Source: an uncultured Alistipes sp. (lineage in GTDB: Bacteria; Bacteroidota; Bacteroidia; Bacteroidales; Rikenellaceae). Taken from it: 64,000 nucleotides of DNA. The stretch spans positions 1 to 64,000 of the forward strand of contig CALUKH010000004.1 in NCBI GenBank assembly GCA_944321185.1, in the 5' to 3' direction. Made by a program: the position numbers and the translations under genes. The stretch's first letter is position 1. Every line of letters begins with the position of its first letter. Under the pieces are notes generated by a model. That model searched no databases. It saw only the letters and a program-made list of their open reading frames with translations, and was not told where the DNA came from. Positions 46,510 through 55,770 of this stretch are shown piece after piece.

Positions 46510-48480
46510 CTATTTGATCGTCATCTCACGGATGAGGTAATCGGCCTTGCCGATACGGTCGATGACGAACAGCACGTAACGGATGTCGACGGCGATATTT
46601 CGGCAGATCGAGGGGTCGAAGGCGATGTCGCTCATCGTCGAACGCCACGTGCGGTCGAAGTTGATGCCGATCAGTTCGCCCCGGGCGTTCAGAACGGGTG
46701 ATCCGGAGTTTCCGCCCGTGGTGTGGTTCGAGGCCAGGAAGCAGACCGGAACCGTCCGTCGTCCGTCGATCTTCACACCCCAGCGGCCGTAGTCCTTCGA
46801 GGCCCAGAGGTCGCGCAGCGCCTGCGGGATGTCGTAGTCATAGATGGCGGGGTTGTCCTTGGCGATGATGCCGTCGAGGGTGGTCTGCGGCTTGTGGTAC
46901 TCGCCGTCGGCATACTCGTAGCCGGCGATCGAGCCGTAGGCCACGCGCAGCGTCAGGTTGGCATCGGGATAGAAGGGCTGATCGGGCCACGTGTGGCGCA
47001 GTTCGTGGACGTAGTCGCGGTAGAGCGTGTTGAGGTGTTTGCTCGTGAGGTTGCGCAGGCGCTTGGTGCCCAGCAGCCACGTGATGTGGCCGATCATGCG
47101 GCGGGTGCCGCTGCGCAGCGAATCGGCCAGCGGCGTTTTGCCGCCGTTCCAGACCTCGTCGAAGACTCGTTCGGCGAAGGCTTCGGGCGTTCCGCTCTCG
47201 GCCACACCGTCGAGGAACTCCGGCACCTGGTACTGCACCGGACAGCGGCGGGCATACTCGCCGAAGAGCCATCCGAACAGGGCGCGTTCGGTCTCGCGGC
47301 GGGCCTGGAAAACCGCCTCGGCCCGCTCTTCGTCCGTATATTTGACGGGCAGGGCCAGCAGGGTTTCGGCCGTGATCTCGCGGGCGAAATAGGGGGTCAT
47401 GATGCGCTGGTATTCGGCCTTCATCTGCTGCAGAAGTTCCTTGCCGCGGGGATTCTCACGGCAGAACTGCTCCTCCCGTGCCCGTTTCGTGTCGGCGGTC
47501 TTCATACGCGTGAGTCCCAGCACCTCGCCCTGCCACTTCTTCCAGGCATTGGCGATCGAGGCATGTTTGGCGGCGTAGTGGATGCGCAGGGCTGGATCGC
47601 TCTCCTGGGCGCGGGAGATGATCTCGAGGCGGCCGTCGCGGATGGCGATCTTCGCCGGATCGGATTGCAAGGCGATGTAGTCGACGGCATCCGAGAGGAT
47701 ATACTCCTGCGTATTGCCCGGGAAGCCGTAGATCATCGTGAAGTCCCCCTCGCGGAATCCGCGGGTCGAGATGGTGAAGTGTTTCCGGGGGCGGTAGGGG
47801 ACATTGTCGGGCGAATAGGCGGCCGGTTTGTTCTCCTTCGAGGCGTAGATGCGGAAGATCGAGAAGTCGCCCGTATGGCGGGGCCAGATCCAGTTGTCGG
47901 TGTCGCCGCCGAACTTGCCGATCGACGAGGGCGGTGCCGCCACCAGCCGCACGTCGTCGAACTGTTCGTAGAGGAAGAGGAACTGCTGGTCGCCGTAGTA
48001 CATCTGTTCGACGGTGGCCTTGTAGCCGGCGCCTTCGGCCTCGGCGCGGGCGATGATCTGTTCGGGGGTCTCACCGGCGGCGATGCGGTCGGTGACCTCC
48101 TCCATGCGCACCAGGAAGCGGACGTTGAGGTCCTTGTTCGGGAGCTCCTCGGCGCGCGAACGGGCCCAGAAACCGTGGGTCAGGTAGTCGTGTTCGACGG
48201 TCGAATGGCGCTGGATGGCGTCGTAACCGCAGTGGTGGTTCGTCAGCAGAAGCCCCTGGTCGGAGACCAGTTCGCCGGTGCATCCGCCGTCGAAGAGGAC
48301 CACGGCATCCTTCATCGAGGCGCGGTTGATCGAGTAGATGTCTTCGGCCGTGAGGCGGAAGCCCTTGGCGCGCATGTCGTCGATGCGCGAGGCGATGAGG
48401 CTCGGGAGCCACATGCCCTCGTCGGCCGCCGCGGGTAGCAGGCAGACCAGGGCCAGAAGCGTGAGTAGCGTGCGTTTCAT
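46510..48480 (-). CDS. dpp11: S46-family dipeptidyl-peptidase, DPP11 type
   Basis: Periplasmic serine exopeptidase of 656 residues with signal peptide (ending ...PAAADEG). The catalytic triad is His83 in TNHHCGY, Asp205 in RHTGDF and Ser592 in TGGNSGSP. Arg610, 18 residues after the serine in INFDRTW, occupies the position where Arg marks Asp/Glu-specific DPP11 and Gly marks DPP7. It supplies acidic dipeptides to asaccharolytic-type metabolism. It is shorter than the usual approximately 700 residues, probably in the helical domain. Start 48480 overlaps the Maf stop by 4 bases; the frame is open to 48777 but that is Maf sequence. Confidence 0.92.
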   Translation of the reverse strand: MKRTLLTLLALVCLLPAAADEGMWLPSLIASRIDDMRAKGFRLTAEDIYSINRASMKDAVVLFDGGCTGELVSDQGLLLTNHHCGYDAIQRHSTVEHDYLTHGFWARSRAEELPNKDLNVRFLVRMEEVTDRIAAGETPEQIIARAEAEGAGYKATVEQMYYGDQQFLFLYEQFDDVRLVAAPPSSIGKFGGDTDNWIWPRHTGDFSIFRIYASKENKPAAYSPDNVPYRPRKHFTISTRGFREGDFTMIYGFPGNTQEYILSDAVDYIALQSDPAKIAIRDGRLEIISRAQESDPALRIHYAAKHASIANAWKKWQGEVLGLTRMKTADTKRAREEQFCRENPRGKELLQQMKAEYQRIMTPYFAREITAETLLALPVKYTDEERAEAVFQARRETERALFGWLFGEYARRCPVQYQVPEFLDGVAESGTPEAFAERVFDEVWNGGKTPLADSLRSGTRRMIGHITWLLGTKRLRNLTSKHLNTLYRDYVHELRHTWPDQPFYPDANLTLRVAYGSIAGYEYADGEYHKPQTTLDGIIAKDNPAIYDYDIPQALRDLWASKDYGRWGVKIDGRRTVPVCFLASNHTTGGNSGSPVLNARGELIGINFDRTWRSTMSDIAFDPSICRNIAVDIRYVLFVIDRIGKADYLIREMTIK

Positions 48481-49073
48481 TGATCGAGGAATTTGTTCAG
48501 TTCGGTGTATACTTTCTGGATGGGGAGTCCCATGACGTTGTAGAACGACCCTTCGATGCGTTCGATGGCGGCGTATCCGATCCACTCCTGAATGCCGTAC
48601 GAGCCGGCCTTGTCGAACGGGTGGAACGTGTCGACGTAGTAGGTGATCTCCTCCTCTTCGAGTTGTCGCAGCCAGACGCTCGTGCGGGCATCGAACGTGC
48701 GCATGCAGTGCGGCGAGCGGAGCGTGACGCCCGAGACGACCGTATGGCGGCGGCCGCCCAGGCGGCGCAGCATGCACAGCGCATCCTCCCGGTCACGGGG
48801 TTTGCCGAGGACCTCGCCGTCGAGGATCACCACGGTGTCGGCCGTCAGCAGAATCTCCTTTTCGCCGAGCGGCACGGGATAGGCGCGGCTTTTGAGTTGC
48901 GAGAGGTAGAGCGGGACCTCCTCGGCCGTCAGATCGGCCGGATAGATCTCTTCGCAGTCGTATTTCGGGGTCGGTTCGAAGGGGAGTCCGCACCCGGAGA
49001 TCAGCTCCCGGCGTCGGGGCGACTGCGAGGCCAGCAGCAGTCGGTAAGGGCGTAGTTTGTCGTGCAGTAGCAT
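48477..49073 (-). CDS. maf: Maf-family nucleoside triphosphate pyrophosphatase
   Basis: House-cleaning nucleotide pyrophosphatase of 198 residues, acting on dTTP/UTP or modified nucleotides. The N-terminus LLLASQSPRRRELI is the Maf signature. LLTADTVVILDGEVLGKP carries the catalytic Asp. DKAGSYGIQEWIG and EGSFYNVMGLP complete the family pattern. It lies 13 bases after the FAH-family gene and overlaps DPP11 by 4 bases, implying translational coupling. Confidence 0.93.
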   Translation of the reverse strand: MLLHDKLRPYRLLLASQSPRRRELISGCGLPFEPTPKYDCEEIYPADLTAEEVPLYLSQLKSRAYPVPLGEKEILLTADTVVILDGEVLGKPRDREDALCMLRRLGGRRHTVVSGVTLRSPHCMRTFDARTSVWLRQLEEEEITYYVDTFHPFDKAGSYGIQEWIGYAAIERIEGSFYNVMGLPIQKVYTELNKFLDQ

Positions 49074-49086
49074 GGATGTCAGGGTT

Positions 49087-49719
49087 TTATCGGATGTCGA
49101 AATCGAGCAGGCAGCGCCCTTCGAGCGAGGCGCGGAGGTTTTCGCCGGGCTTTACGGCGCCGACTCCGGCCGGAGTTCCGGTGAAGAGCAGGTCGCCCAT
49201 GCGCAGCGTGACGTACTGCGAGACGGCGGCGATCAGGCGGTCGACCGTGAAGATCATCTCGGCGGTCGAGCCCGTCTGGCGGCGCTGACCGTCGATGTCG
49301 AGCGAGAAGTGCAGCTGCTGGACGTCGCCGCCCAGCTCGGCCAGCGGAACGAACTGCGGCGAGAGGGCCGCTGAGTGGTCGAAGGCCTTTGCGCGCTCCC
49401 AGGGCAGCCCCTGTGCGATGGCTTCGCGCTGCAGGTCGCGGGCCGTGAAGTCGATGCCGAGCCCCACCTCGTCGTAATAGCGGTGGGCGAAGCGCTCGGA
49501 AATGGCTCGCCCGACGCGGTTGATACGCACGACCAGTTCGCATTCGTAGTGGATCTCCTGCGAAAAGGCCGGAATGTAGAACGGATCGTTGTTGCGCAGC
49601 AGTGCCGTGTCGGGTTTCATGAACCAGAGGGGTTCGGCGCCGTTTTCGGCCAGACCAGTCGTGTGGTGGAGTTCTTCGGCGTGGTCGCGGTAGTTGCGGC
49701 CGATGCAGATGATCTTCAT
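49087..49719 (-). CDS. Fumarylacetoacetate-hydrolase-family protein
   Basis: The 210-residue cytoplasmic FAH-fold enzyme begins MKIICIGRNYRDHAEEL and has metal ligands in HYECELVVRI (His57, Glu59, Glu61), AGLGIDFTARDLQ-type and GDLLFTGTPAGVG motifs. The size matches FAHD1-like acylpyruvase or oxaloacetate decarboxylase. The substrate is not determinable. Its ATG overlaps the LpxB stop by 4 bases. Confidence 0.88.
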   Translation of the reverse strand: MKIICIGRNYRDHAEELHHTTGLAENGAEPLWFMKPDTALLRNNDPFYIPAFSQEIHYECELVVRINRVGRAISERFAHRYYDEVGLGIDFTARDLQREAIAQGLPWERAKAFDHSAALSPQFVPLAELGGDVQQLHFSLDIDGQRRQTGSTAEMIFTVDRLIAAVSQYVTLRMGDLLFTGTPAGVGAVKPGENLRASLEGRCLLDFDIR

Positions 49720-50852
49720 GAGTCGTGGTTTTTAAGCAGTTCGACCATGCGGCGTGCGAACCGGTCGCTGGCGCCCGGGCCTCCGATGATGCGGCGCAGT
49801 TCGTCGAAATCGGCCATCATGCGTTGGCGCTTTTCGCCGCCGGGGAGGATGGCACGCAGTTCGCGTTCGGCGCGCGAGATGTCGAGGTTCGACTGGAGCA
49901 CCTCGGCGACCGATTCGCGACCGAGGTTGAGGTTGACCAGCGAGACCCACGGGCAGCGTACGACCAGCGGCATGCCGTGGTATTCGAACCACGAGAGGCG
50001 GTAGACGACCACCTCGGGAATCCCGAGCAGGGCGGTTTCGAGCGTGGCGGTGCCCGACGCAACGACGGCGGCCTCCGATGCCGTGAGGGTTTCGTAGGTC
50101 TGGTCGCGCACGCAGCGGATCGGGCTGCCGGCCAGATACTCCTCGTAGAGTGACGGTTCGAGCCACGAGACGCCGGCCACGACGAACTGATGCTCGGGGA
50201 ATCGCCGTGCGAGGGCCGTCATCAGCGGGAGGTTGCGGCGGATCTCCGAACGGCGGCTGCCGGCCAGCAGGGCGATGATCGGCCGTTGATCGAGTCCGTT
50301 CCGGCGGCGGAACTCCTCGGGCGAGGGGAGGTTGGGGATGCGGGCCGCGAGGGCATCGACGAGCGGATTGCCTTCGAAGAGGGGCTGGATGCCGTGGCGC
50401 GGGAAGTAGTCGCACTCGAAGGGGAAGATGACGAACAGCCGGTCGACATAGCGCTGGATCCCCCGGATGCGCCCCTCGCGCGAGGCCCAGACCTTCGGGG
50501 CGATGTAGTAGAAGGTGCGCAGACCGTGCTGTTTGGCCCAGCGGGCCATTTTCATGTTGAAGCCCGGATAGTCGATCAGGATCAGCACGTCGGGGGCGAA
50601 GTCGGCGACGTCGTGCTGACACTCTTCCATCTGGCGGCGGATCGTCCTGAGGTTGCAGAGAACCTGCACCACGCCGAAGAACGACGTCTCGCGATAGTGT
50701 TTGCGCAGGTTCCCGCGCCCGCCGGCTTCGGCCATGCGGTCACCGCCCCAGAAGCGGAACTGCGCCTCGGGATCGGCCTTCCTGAGACCGTAGATGAGGT
50801 TTGCGCCGTGCAGGTCGCCCGAAGGCTCGCCGGCAATGAGGTAGTATTTCAT
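49716..50852 (-). CDS. lpxB: Lipid-A-disaccharide synthase
   Basis: Peripheral inner-membrane glycosyltransferase joining UDP-2,3-diacylglucosamine to lipid X in lipid A synthesis. The 378-residue protein starts with YYLIAGEPSGDLHGANL, the LpxB signature, followed by RFWGGDRMAEAGG, YYIAPKVWASREGR, FPFECDYF and FEGNPLVDAL; a late VASGTATLETAL motif binds the nucleotide sugar. It starts a four-gene unit (lpxB-FAH-maf-dpp11) with short overlaps. No clear -7 element was seen in the 90-base gap upstream. Confidence 0.95.
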   Translation of the reverse strand: MKYYLIAGEPSGDLHGANLIYGLRKADPEAQFRFWGGDRMAEAGGRGNLRKHYRETSFFGVVQVLCNLRTIRRQMEECQHDVADFAPDVLILIDYPGFNMKMARWAKQHGLRTFYYIAPKVWASREGRIRGIQRYVDRLFVIFPFECDYFPRHGIQPLFEGNPLVDALAARIPNLPSPEEFRRRNGLDQRPIIALLAGSRRSEIRRNLPLMTALARRFPEHQFVVAGVSWLEPSLYEEYLAGSPIRCVRDQTYETLTASEAAVVASGTATLETALLGIPEVVVYRLSWFEYHGMPLVVRCPWVSLVNLNLGRESVAEVLQSNLDISRAERELRAILPGGEKRQRMMADFDELRRIIGGPGASDRFARRMVELLKNHDS

Positions 50853-50942
50853 GAGCAGATTGCTTGTTGGCGGTCCGATGCGGGGAAGGCTCTCCTGTCG
50901 CGTGTCGCGAGGCGGAGAGGTTGCCTTCCGGGCATCGTGCCG

Positions 50943-51620
50943 TTATTTTTCCAGCAGATCGGGACGCAGCTGCCGTGTACGTTCGTAGGCCTGTTCGTCC
51001 TGCCACTTCTCGATCTGGGCGAAGTTGCCCGACAGCAGCACGTCCGGGACCCGCCATCCGCGGAACTCGGCCGGACGCGTGTAGATGGGCGGCGCCAGCA
51101 GGTTGTCCTGGAACGAATCGGTCAGGGCCGAAGCCTCGTCGCCGATCGCCCCCGGGATGAGCCGCACCACCGAATCGGCAATGATGCAGGCGGCCAGTTC
51201 GCCCCCCGTGAGGACGTAGTCGCCGATCGAGATCTCGCGCGTGACGAGGTGCTCGCGGATGCGGTGGTCGATGCCCTTGTAGTGGCCGCAGAGGATGATG
51301 ATGTTTTCGAGCATCGAGAGGCGGTTGGCCTCGTGCTGGTCGTAGCGAATGCCGTCGGGCGAGGTGTAGATGATCTCGTCGTAGGGGCGTTCGCTCTGGA
51401 GCTTCTCGACCAGTTCGAAGACCGGCTCGCACTTCATGACCATGCCCGCTTCGCCGCCGAACGGATAGTCGTCGGTGGTTTTGCGGCGGTCGTGGGCGTA
51501 GTCGTGGAGGTTGTGGACGACGATCTCGACGAGCCCCTTCTCCTGCGCGCGCCGCAGGATCGACTCGTTCAGGGGCGAGGTCATCAGGTCGGGAACCGAG
51601 GATATGATGTCAATGCGCAT
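50943..51620 (-). CDS. trmD: tRNA (guanine-37-N1)-methyltransferase
   Basis: SPOUT-family enzyme of 225 residues methylating G37 in tRNAs. It has [13 protein letters not shown], the [13 protein letters not shown] loop, and [17 protein letters not shown] with the trefoil-knot AdoMet site. [11 protein letters not shown] and [10 protein letters not shown] are near the end, all as in TrmD. It overlaps the upstream FkbM gene by 11 bases rather than lying in the common rpsP-rimM-trmD-rplS cluster. Confidence 0.96.
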   Translation of the reverse strand: MRIDIISSVPDLMTSPLNESILRRAQEKGLVEIVVHNLHDYAHDRRKTTDDYPFGGEAGMVMKCEPVFELVEKLQSERPYDEIIYTSPDGIRYDQHEANRLSMLENIIILCGHYKGIDHRIREHLVTREISIGDYVLTGGELAACIIADSVVRLIPGAIGDEASALTDSFQDNLLAPPIYTRPAEFRGWRVPDVLLSGNFAQIEKWQDEQAYERTRQLRPDLLEK

Positions 51621-52341
51621 GTCGGAAGATGATGTCTTTGGTGGATTGGGGCGTGAGCGGCACTTCGCGTCCGTGGTCGAGCGTGAAGCCCCGGTAGCCC
51701 AGAGAGGTGAAGAGGTCGATGATCCGGGGGCGGTTCTCGCCGCCGGTCTCGATCAGCACCGTGGGGTGGAAGCGTTCGAGCAGCGGCCGCATCTCGTTCA
51801 TGACCACCACTTCGTAGCCTTCGATGTCGCACTTGATGAAATCCAGCCGTTGCAGCTGTGCGAAGAGTTCGCTGCCGCGGCGCATCCGGGCGACGAACTC
51901 CACGTCGGTCCTGCGGCCCGATTCGTTGACGAAGTTCTGTCCCGTGCCGAAGTATCCGCTCTCGCGGGCCGAATCGTTTCCCATGATCACGTCGCGGTCC
52001 TCGGTGCCGAGGGCATAGGGGAGGATCTCGACGTTGGCGCAGCGGCGGAGGTTGCGGCTCAGCACCTTGCGGATCGGCGCCACGGGCTCCACGGCCCATA
52101 CCTGCCCGGATCTCCCGGCCAGGCGCGAGATCGTGCGGGCGTAGTAGCCGAGGTTGGCGCCGATGTCGATGCACACGTCGTCCGCACGGACCAGCTGCGG
52201 CAGGTGGTAGACATACTCCGTGGCGGGGGCATGGCGTCCGATGCCGAGCCGCTGCCAGAGGAAGAACAGCCGGCTCACCACGCGCAGGTAGCCCTCGAGC
52301 GGGAGCATGCGGTAGAGCAGACGGTGGATCAGCGCCTTCAT
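51610..52341 (-). CDS. FkbM-family methyltransferase
   Basis: The 243-residue AdoMet-dependent methyltransferase has [17 protein letters not shown] (motif I, Gly61-Gly65), VWAVEPV (motif II), and the FkbM signature [14 protein letters not shown]. FkbM relatives methylate sugars or other small hydroxyls, often in surface glycan or natural-product pathways; the target is unknown here. Start ATG 52341 overlaps the MBL stop by 4 bases (ATGA); the frame is open far upstream but is MBL sequence. Confidence 0.88.
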   Translation of the reverse strand: MKALIHRLLYRMLPLEGYLRVVSRLFFLWQRLGIGRHAPATEYVYHLPQLVRADDVCIDIGANLGYYARTISRLAGRSGQVWAVEPVAPIRKVLSRNLRRCANVEILPYALGTEDRDVIMGNDSARESGYFGTGQNFVNESGRRTDVEFVARMRRGSELFAQLQRLDFIKCDIEGYEVVVMNEMRPLLERFHPTVLIETGGENRPRIIDLFTSLGYRGFTLDHGREVPLTPQSTKDIIFRHAH

Positions 52342-53009
52342 CGGTTGCGGTAGTTGACCTCCTCGTTGAGGACCTCGACGATGAAGGGGTTGTAGAGCAG
52401 TTCGTGACCGATGGTGGTTTCGGGGCCGTGACCCGGGTAGACGTGCACCTCCTCGCCCAGCGGGACGATCACGTCGAGGATCGAGCGCATGATCCACGAG
52501 TAGTCGCCGCCGGGCAGGTCCGTGCGGCCGATCGATTCGCGGAAGAGCGTGTCGCCCGTGAAGAGCGACTTCGACTGGGGTTCGTAGAAGGCCACGTGAC
52601 CGGGCGTGTGGCCCGGGGTGCGGAGGATCTGCAGGCGGGTGTTGCCGAAGCGGATCTCGTCCTGCTGTTCGAGGTCGATGTCGGTCGAGGGCATCGCGCC
52701 GATCTTCACGCCGAAGACCGAACCGCTCGTGGCGGCGTTGTCGACCAGGAAGCGGTCCTTCGACGAGAGGGCGAAGGGGATTCCGTAGCGTTGTTTGAGG
52801 TGTTCGACGCCGAGCGTATGGTCGAAGTGCCCGTGGGTGTTGGCGGCCAGGACGGGTTTGAGTCCGTGGCGGGCGATGAAGTCGTCCAGGGCGGCATCCT
52901 CGCGGGGCGTACTGTTTCCGGCGTCGATGACGACGCATTCCGAGGTCTCGTCCCAGAGGATGTAGGAGTTCTCCTGGATCGGATTGAAGGGCAGGCAGGC
53001 GATTTTCAT
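52338..53009 (-). CDS. MBL-fold hydrolase (glyoxalase II-like)
   Basis: The 223-residue metallo-beta-lactamase-fold hydrolase has NTHGHFDHT (the HxHxDH metal motif, His59-His64), LRTPGHTPGHVAFY, LFTGDTLFRESIGRTDLPGG and VYPGHGPET. This pattern is typical of YcbL/glyoxalase II-like thioester hydrolases. Start 53009 gives the family N-terminus MKIACLPFNPIQENSYI; the longer frame to 53072 would span the promoter. It heads the MBL-FkbM-trmD unit. Confidence 0.88.
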   Translation of the reverse strand: MKIACLPFNPIQENSYILWDETSECVVIDAGNSTPREDAALDDFIARHGLKPVLAANTHGHFDHTLGVEHLKQRYGIPFALSSKDRFLVDNAATSGSVFGVKIGAMPSTDIDLEQQDEIRFGNTRLQILRTPGHTPGHVAFYEPQSKSLFTGDTLFRESIGRTDLPGGDYSWIMRSILDVIVPLGEEVHVYPGHGPETTIGHELLYNPFIVEVLNEEVNYRNR

Positions 53010-53046
53010 AATTTCGATAAATGACGTTTTGCGGTCGCTGTTCGGA

Positions 53047-53054
53047 CAAAGATA
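53047..53054 (-). promoter_or_regulatory. -7 promoter element of the MBL-FkbM-trmD operon
   Basis: On the minus strand this is TATCTTTG, 37 bases before the MBL ATG. An identical TATCTTTG lies at 53119-53126 on the same strand and could be a second promoter. Confidence 0.55.
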
Positions 53055-53233
53055 CGAAAAAGAGCGTTGCAAAACGGAGCTCTTCGCGGGATTTTTGCCG
53101 AACGACGCGTATCACCGGCAAAGATAGCGAAAGCCGGGGGTTATGCCAAATGCCGGCGGGGGTTTCCGGCCGGAGAGGGGCGGACGAGGTGCTCTTTTCG
53201 ACGGGAGGTGTGCTTTTTTTGCGGGATTTTGCC

Positions 53234-53241
53234 TACCTTTA
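53234..53241 (+). promoter_or_regulatory. Imperfect -7 element of the esterase gene
   Basis: TAccTTTA differs from TAnnTTTG only in the last base and lies 52 bases before the ATG. Confidence 0.3.
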
Positions 53242-53293
53242 TGCCACGAACCCGTCTCGAAACGAAATTCAGAAAATAAAAACAAACTGACCT

Positions 53294-54118
53294 ATGAAAC
53301 GATTCCTGCTGATTTTTGCCGTGCTGCTGTTCTGCGGCACGGATCTTTGGGCGCAACCGGCTGCCGTGCGCACGGTGCGCGACATCGCCTACCGCAAGGC
53401 CGGAGATCCGGCGGCCGAGGATCCGCTCTGCCGGCTCGACCTGAGCCTGCCGACCGACCGCAAGGGCTTTGCCACGGTGATCTGGTTCCACGGCGGCGGG
53501 CTGACCGGCGGCCGCCGCGAACTCCCCGCGGCACTGTGCGGACAGGGATTCGCCGTCGTCGGGGTCGATTACCGGCTGGTTCCGCAGGTGACCGTCGCAC
53601 AGTGCGTCGAGGATGCCGCGGCGGCCGCCGCATGGGTCGTCGAACACATTGCCGAATACGGCGGCGATCCGCGTCTGATCTTCGTGGCGGGCCACTCCGC
53701 CGGCGGTTACCTGACCTCGATGATCGGTCTGGACAAGCGCTGGCTGGAACCCTACGGCATCGATCCCGACCGGGCCTTTGCGGCGCTGATCCCCTACAGC
53801 GGCCAGGTGGTGACGCACTTCTCGCGCCGTGCCGAACTGGGCCTTCCCGATACGCAGCCGCTGGTCGACGACATGGCCCCGCTGAACCACGTGCGCGCGG
53901 ACTGCCCGCCGATTCTGATCCTCTCGGGCGACCGCGAACAGGAGATGCTCGGCCGCTACGAGGAGAACGCCTATTTCTGGCGGATGATGAAGGTGGTCGG
54001 CCATCCCGATGTCCAGATCCGTGAATTCGACGGCTTCGACCACGGGAACATGCCCCAGGCGGGCCATTTCGTGGCGATCCGCTACATCCGTGACCGGGTG
54101 GCGCGTCTGACCCGTTGA
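53294..54118 (+). CDS. Secreted alpha/beta-hydrolase (carboxylesterase-like)
   Basis: The 274-residue exported protein has a signal peptide ending ...DLWAQPA. It has an oxyanion-hole HGGG (66-69), nucleophile Ser135 in GHSAGG, an Asp in ILSGDRE and a probable catalytic His in FDGFDHGNM. This is the hormone-sensitive-lipase/acetyl-esterase layout, so it may remove acetyl or other acyl groups from glycans, or hydrolyse small esters. It stands alone between divergent and convergent housekeeping genes. Confidence 0.85.
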   Translation: MKRFLLIFAVLLFCGTDLWAQPAAVRTVRDIAYRKAGDPAAEDPLCRLDLSLPTDRKGFATVIWFHGGGLTGGRRELPAALCGQGFAVVGVDYRLVPQVTVAQCVEDAAAAAAWVVEHIAEYGGDPRLIFVAGHSAGGYLTSMIGLDKRWLEPYGIDPDRAFAALIPYSGQVVTHFSRRAELGLPDTQPLVDDMAPLNHVRADCPPILILSGDREQEMLGRYEENAYFWRMMKVVGHPDVQIREFDGFDHGNMPQAGHFVAIRYIRDRVARLTR

Positions 54119-54168
54119 TCCTCCGTCGCGCCCGGCGGACGGATGGCTTCCGAAGCGCGATTTTTTTC

Positions 54169-54176
54169 TATCTTTG
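54169..54176 (+). promoter_or_regulatory. -7 promoter element of the rRNA methyltransferase gene
   Basis: TAtcTTTG matches the consensus and lies 20 bases before the ATG at 54197. Confidence 0.6.
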
Positions 54177-54196
54177 CACCCCGAAATCTGAAATCG

Positions 54197-55606
54197 ATGG
54201 CAAGAAAGAAAGCGAACTACCCCCTGATCGAGGGGCTTGAGATTACGACCCTGGCGGCCGAGGGCAAGGCCATGGGACGCTGGAACGACGTGGTGGTCTT
54301 CGTGCCGATGACCGTGCCGGGCGACGTGGTGGACGTGCAGATCCGCGTCAAGCGCCGCCGCTTCATGGAGGGCTACGTCGTCCGCTACGTCAAACGCTCG
54401 CCGCTGCGCGAGGAGCCCTTCTGCGAACACTTCGGCGTGTGCGGAGGCTGCAAGTGGCAGAACCTCCCCTACGAGGAGCAGTTGCGCTTCAAGACTTTGC
54501 AGGTCCGTGACCAGCTGACCCGCATCGGCAAACTCGAACTGCCGGAGATTGCCCCCTGTCTGGGATCGGCCTCTACGCGCTTCTACCGTAACAAACTCGA
54601 ATTCACCTTCGCCGACCGCCGCTGGCTGACGCGCGAGGAGGTCGAGAGCGGAGCCGATCTCGAGGCTTCGCCGGCCGTGGGATTCCACATCCCCGGGATG
54701 TTCGACAAGGTGCTCGACATCCGCAAGTGCTGGCTGCAGCCCGAGCCGTCGAACGAAATCCGCCTCGAGACCAAGCGTTTCTGTCTCGAACACGGATATA
54801 CGTTCCACAACGCCCGCGAGCACACGGGGCTGATGCGCAACATGATCATCCGCACGGCCTCGACCGGCGAGGTGATGGTGATCGTGGTTTTCGGGCAGGA
54901 GGACCGTCCGCGCCGCGAGGCGCTGCTCGACCATCTTGCCGGGCGTTTTCCGCAGATCACCTCGCTCTTCTACATCGTCAACACGAAGCTGAACGACTCG
55001 GTCGGTGATCTGGATCCGGTCTGCTACCGCGGCAAGGACCACATCATCGAACAGATGGAGGGGCTGCGCTTCAAGGTGGGACCCAAGTCCTTCTACCAGA
55101 CCAATTCGGCCCAGGCCTACGAACTCTACAAGGTGGCGCGCACGTTCGCCGATCTGCATCCGGACGAGGTGCTCTACGACCTCTACACCGGAACGGGTAC
55201 GATCGCCAACTTCTGCGCCGCACGCTGTGCGCGGGTGGTGGGCATCGAGTATGTGCCCGAAGCGATTGCCGACGCGAAGATCAACTCCGAACTGAACGGT
55301 ATCCGCAATACGGCGTTCTATGCCGGCGACATGAAGGCGGTGCTCGACGATGCGTTCGTCGAGGCGAACGGCCGTCCGGATGTCGTCATTCTCGATCCGC
55401 CGCGTGCCGGGGTCGACGAGCCGGTGATCGACGTGATTCTGCGTGCCGCCCCCGGGCGGATCGTCTACGTGAGCTGCAATCCGGCGACCCAGGCCCGCGA
55501 TCTGGCCCTGATGAACGGTGCCTACCGCGTCGAGGCGGTGCAGCCCGTCGACATGTTCCCCCACACGCACCATGTGGAAAATGTCGTGAAACTCGTGCGC
55601 CGCTGA
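54197..55606 (+). CDS. rlmD: 23S rRNA (uracil-C5)-methyltransferase, RlmD/RumA family
   Basis: The 469-residue AdoMet-dependent RNA m5U methyltransferase has an N-terminal TRAM domain (about 10-65), a [4Fe-4S] site beginning CEHFGVCGGCKWQ, and the AdoMet motif LYDLYTGTGTIANF. The catalytic motif ILDPPRAG precedes nucleophile Cys in YVSCNPATQARDL. RlmD and RlmC cannot be told apart by eye. Start 54197 follows a clear promoter; the open frame from 54143 overlaps it. Confidence 0.92.
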   Translation: MARKKANYPLIEGLEITTLAAEGKAMGRWNDVVVFVPMTVPGDVVDVQIRVKRRRFMEGYVVRYVKRSPLREEPFCEHFGVCGGCKWQNLPYEEQLRFKTLQVRDQLTRIGKLELPEIAPCLGSASTRFYRNKLEFTFADRRWLTREEVESGADLEASPAVGFHIPGMFDKVLDIRKCWLQPEPSNEIRLETKRFCLEHGYTFHNAREHTGLMRNMIIRTASTGEVMVIVVFGQEDRPRREALLDHLAGRFPQITSLFYIVNTKLNDSVGDLDPVCYRGKDHIIEQMEGLRFKVGPKSFYQTNSAQAYELYKVARTFADLHPDEVLYDLYTGTGTIANFCAARCARVVGIEYVPEAIADAKINSELNGIRNTAFYAGDMKAVLDDAFVEANGRPDVVILDPPRAGVDEPVIDVILRAAPGRIVYVSCNPATQARDLALMNGAYRVEAVQPVDMFPHTHHVENVVKLVRR

Positions 55607-55770
55607 CGCAGTATTTCCGGGTTCTTCCCGTTTTTCTGTCAGAAATGCCTCTTGCGGCGGGCAGCCCGAAAGGATGGGCGGTTTCGGATCCTACCGGGAG
55701 CCGGTCCCGACCGGAGCCTGTCCGACACGCCGGGGCGAGGAAAATGTGGTTTGCTCAAATCCGAAAGATT

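Noticed and set aside
50880-50935. Imperfect inverted repeat GGAAGGC/GCCTTCC between lpxB and trmD
   Set aside because: The stem encloses a long loop, has no T-run, and could be chance in this GC-rich gap.
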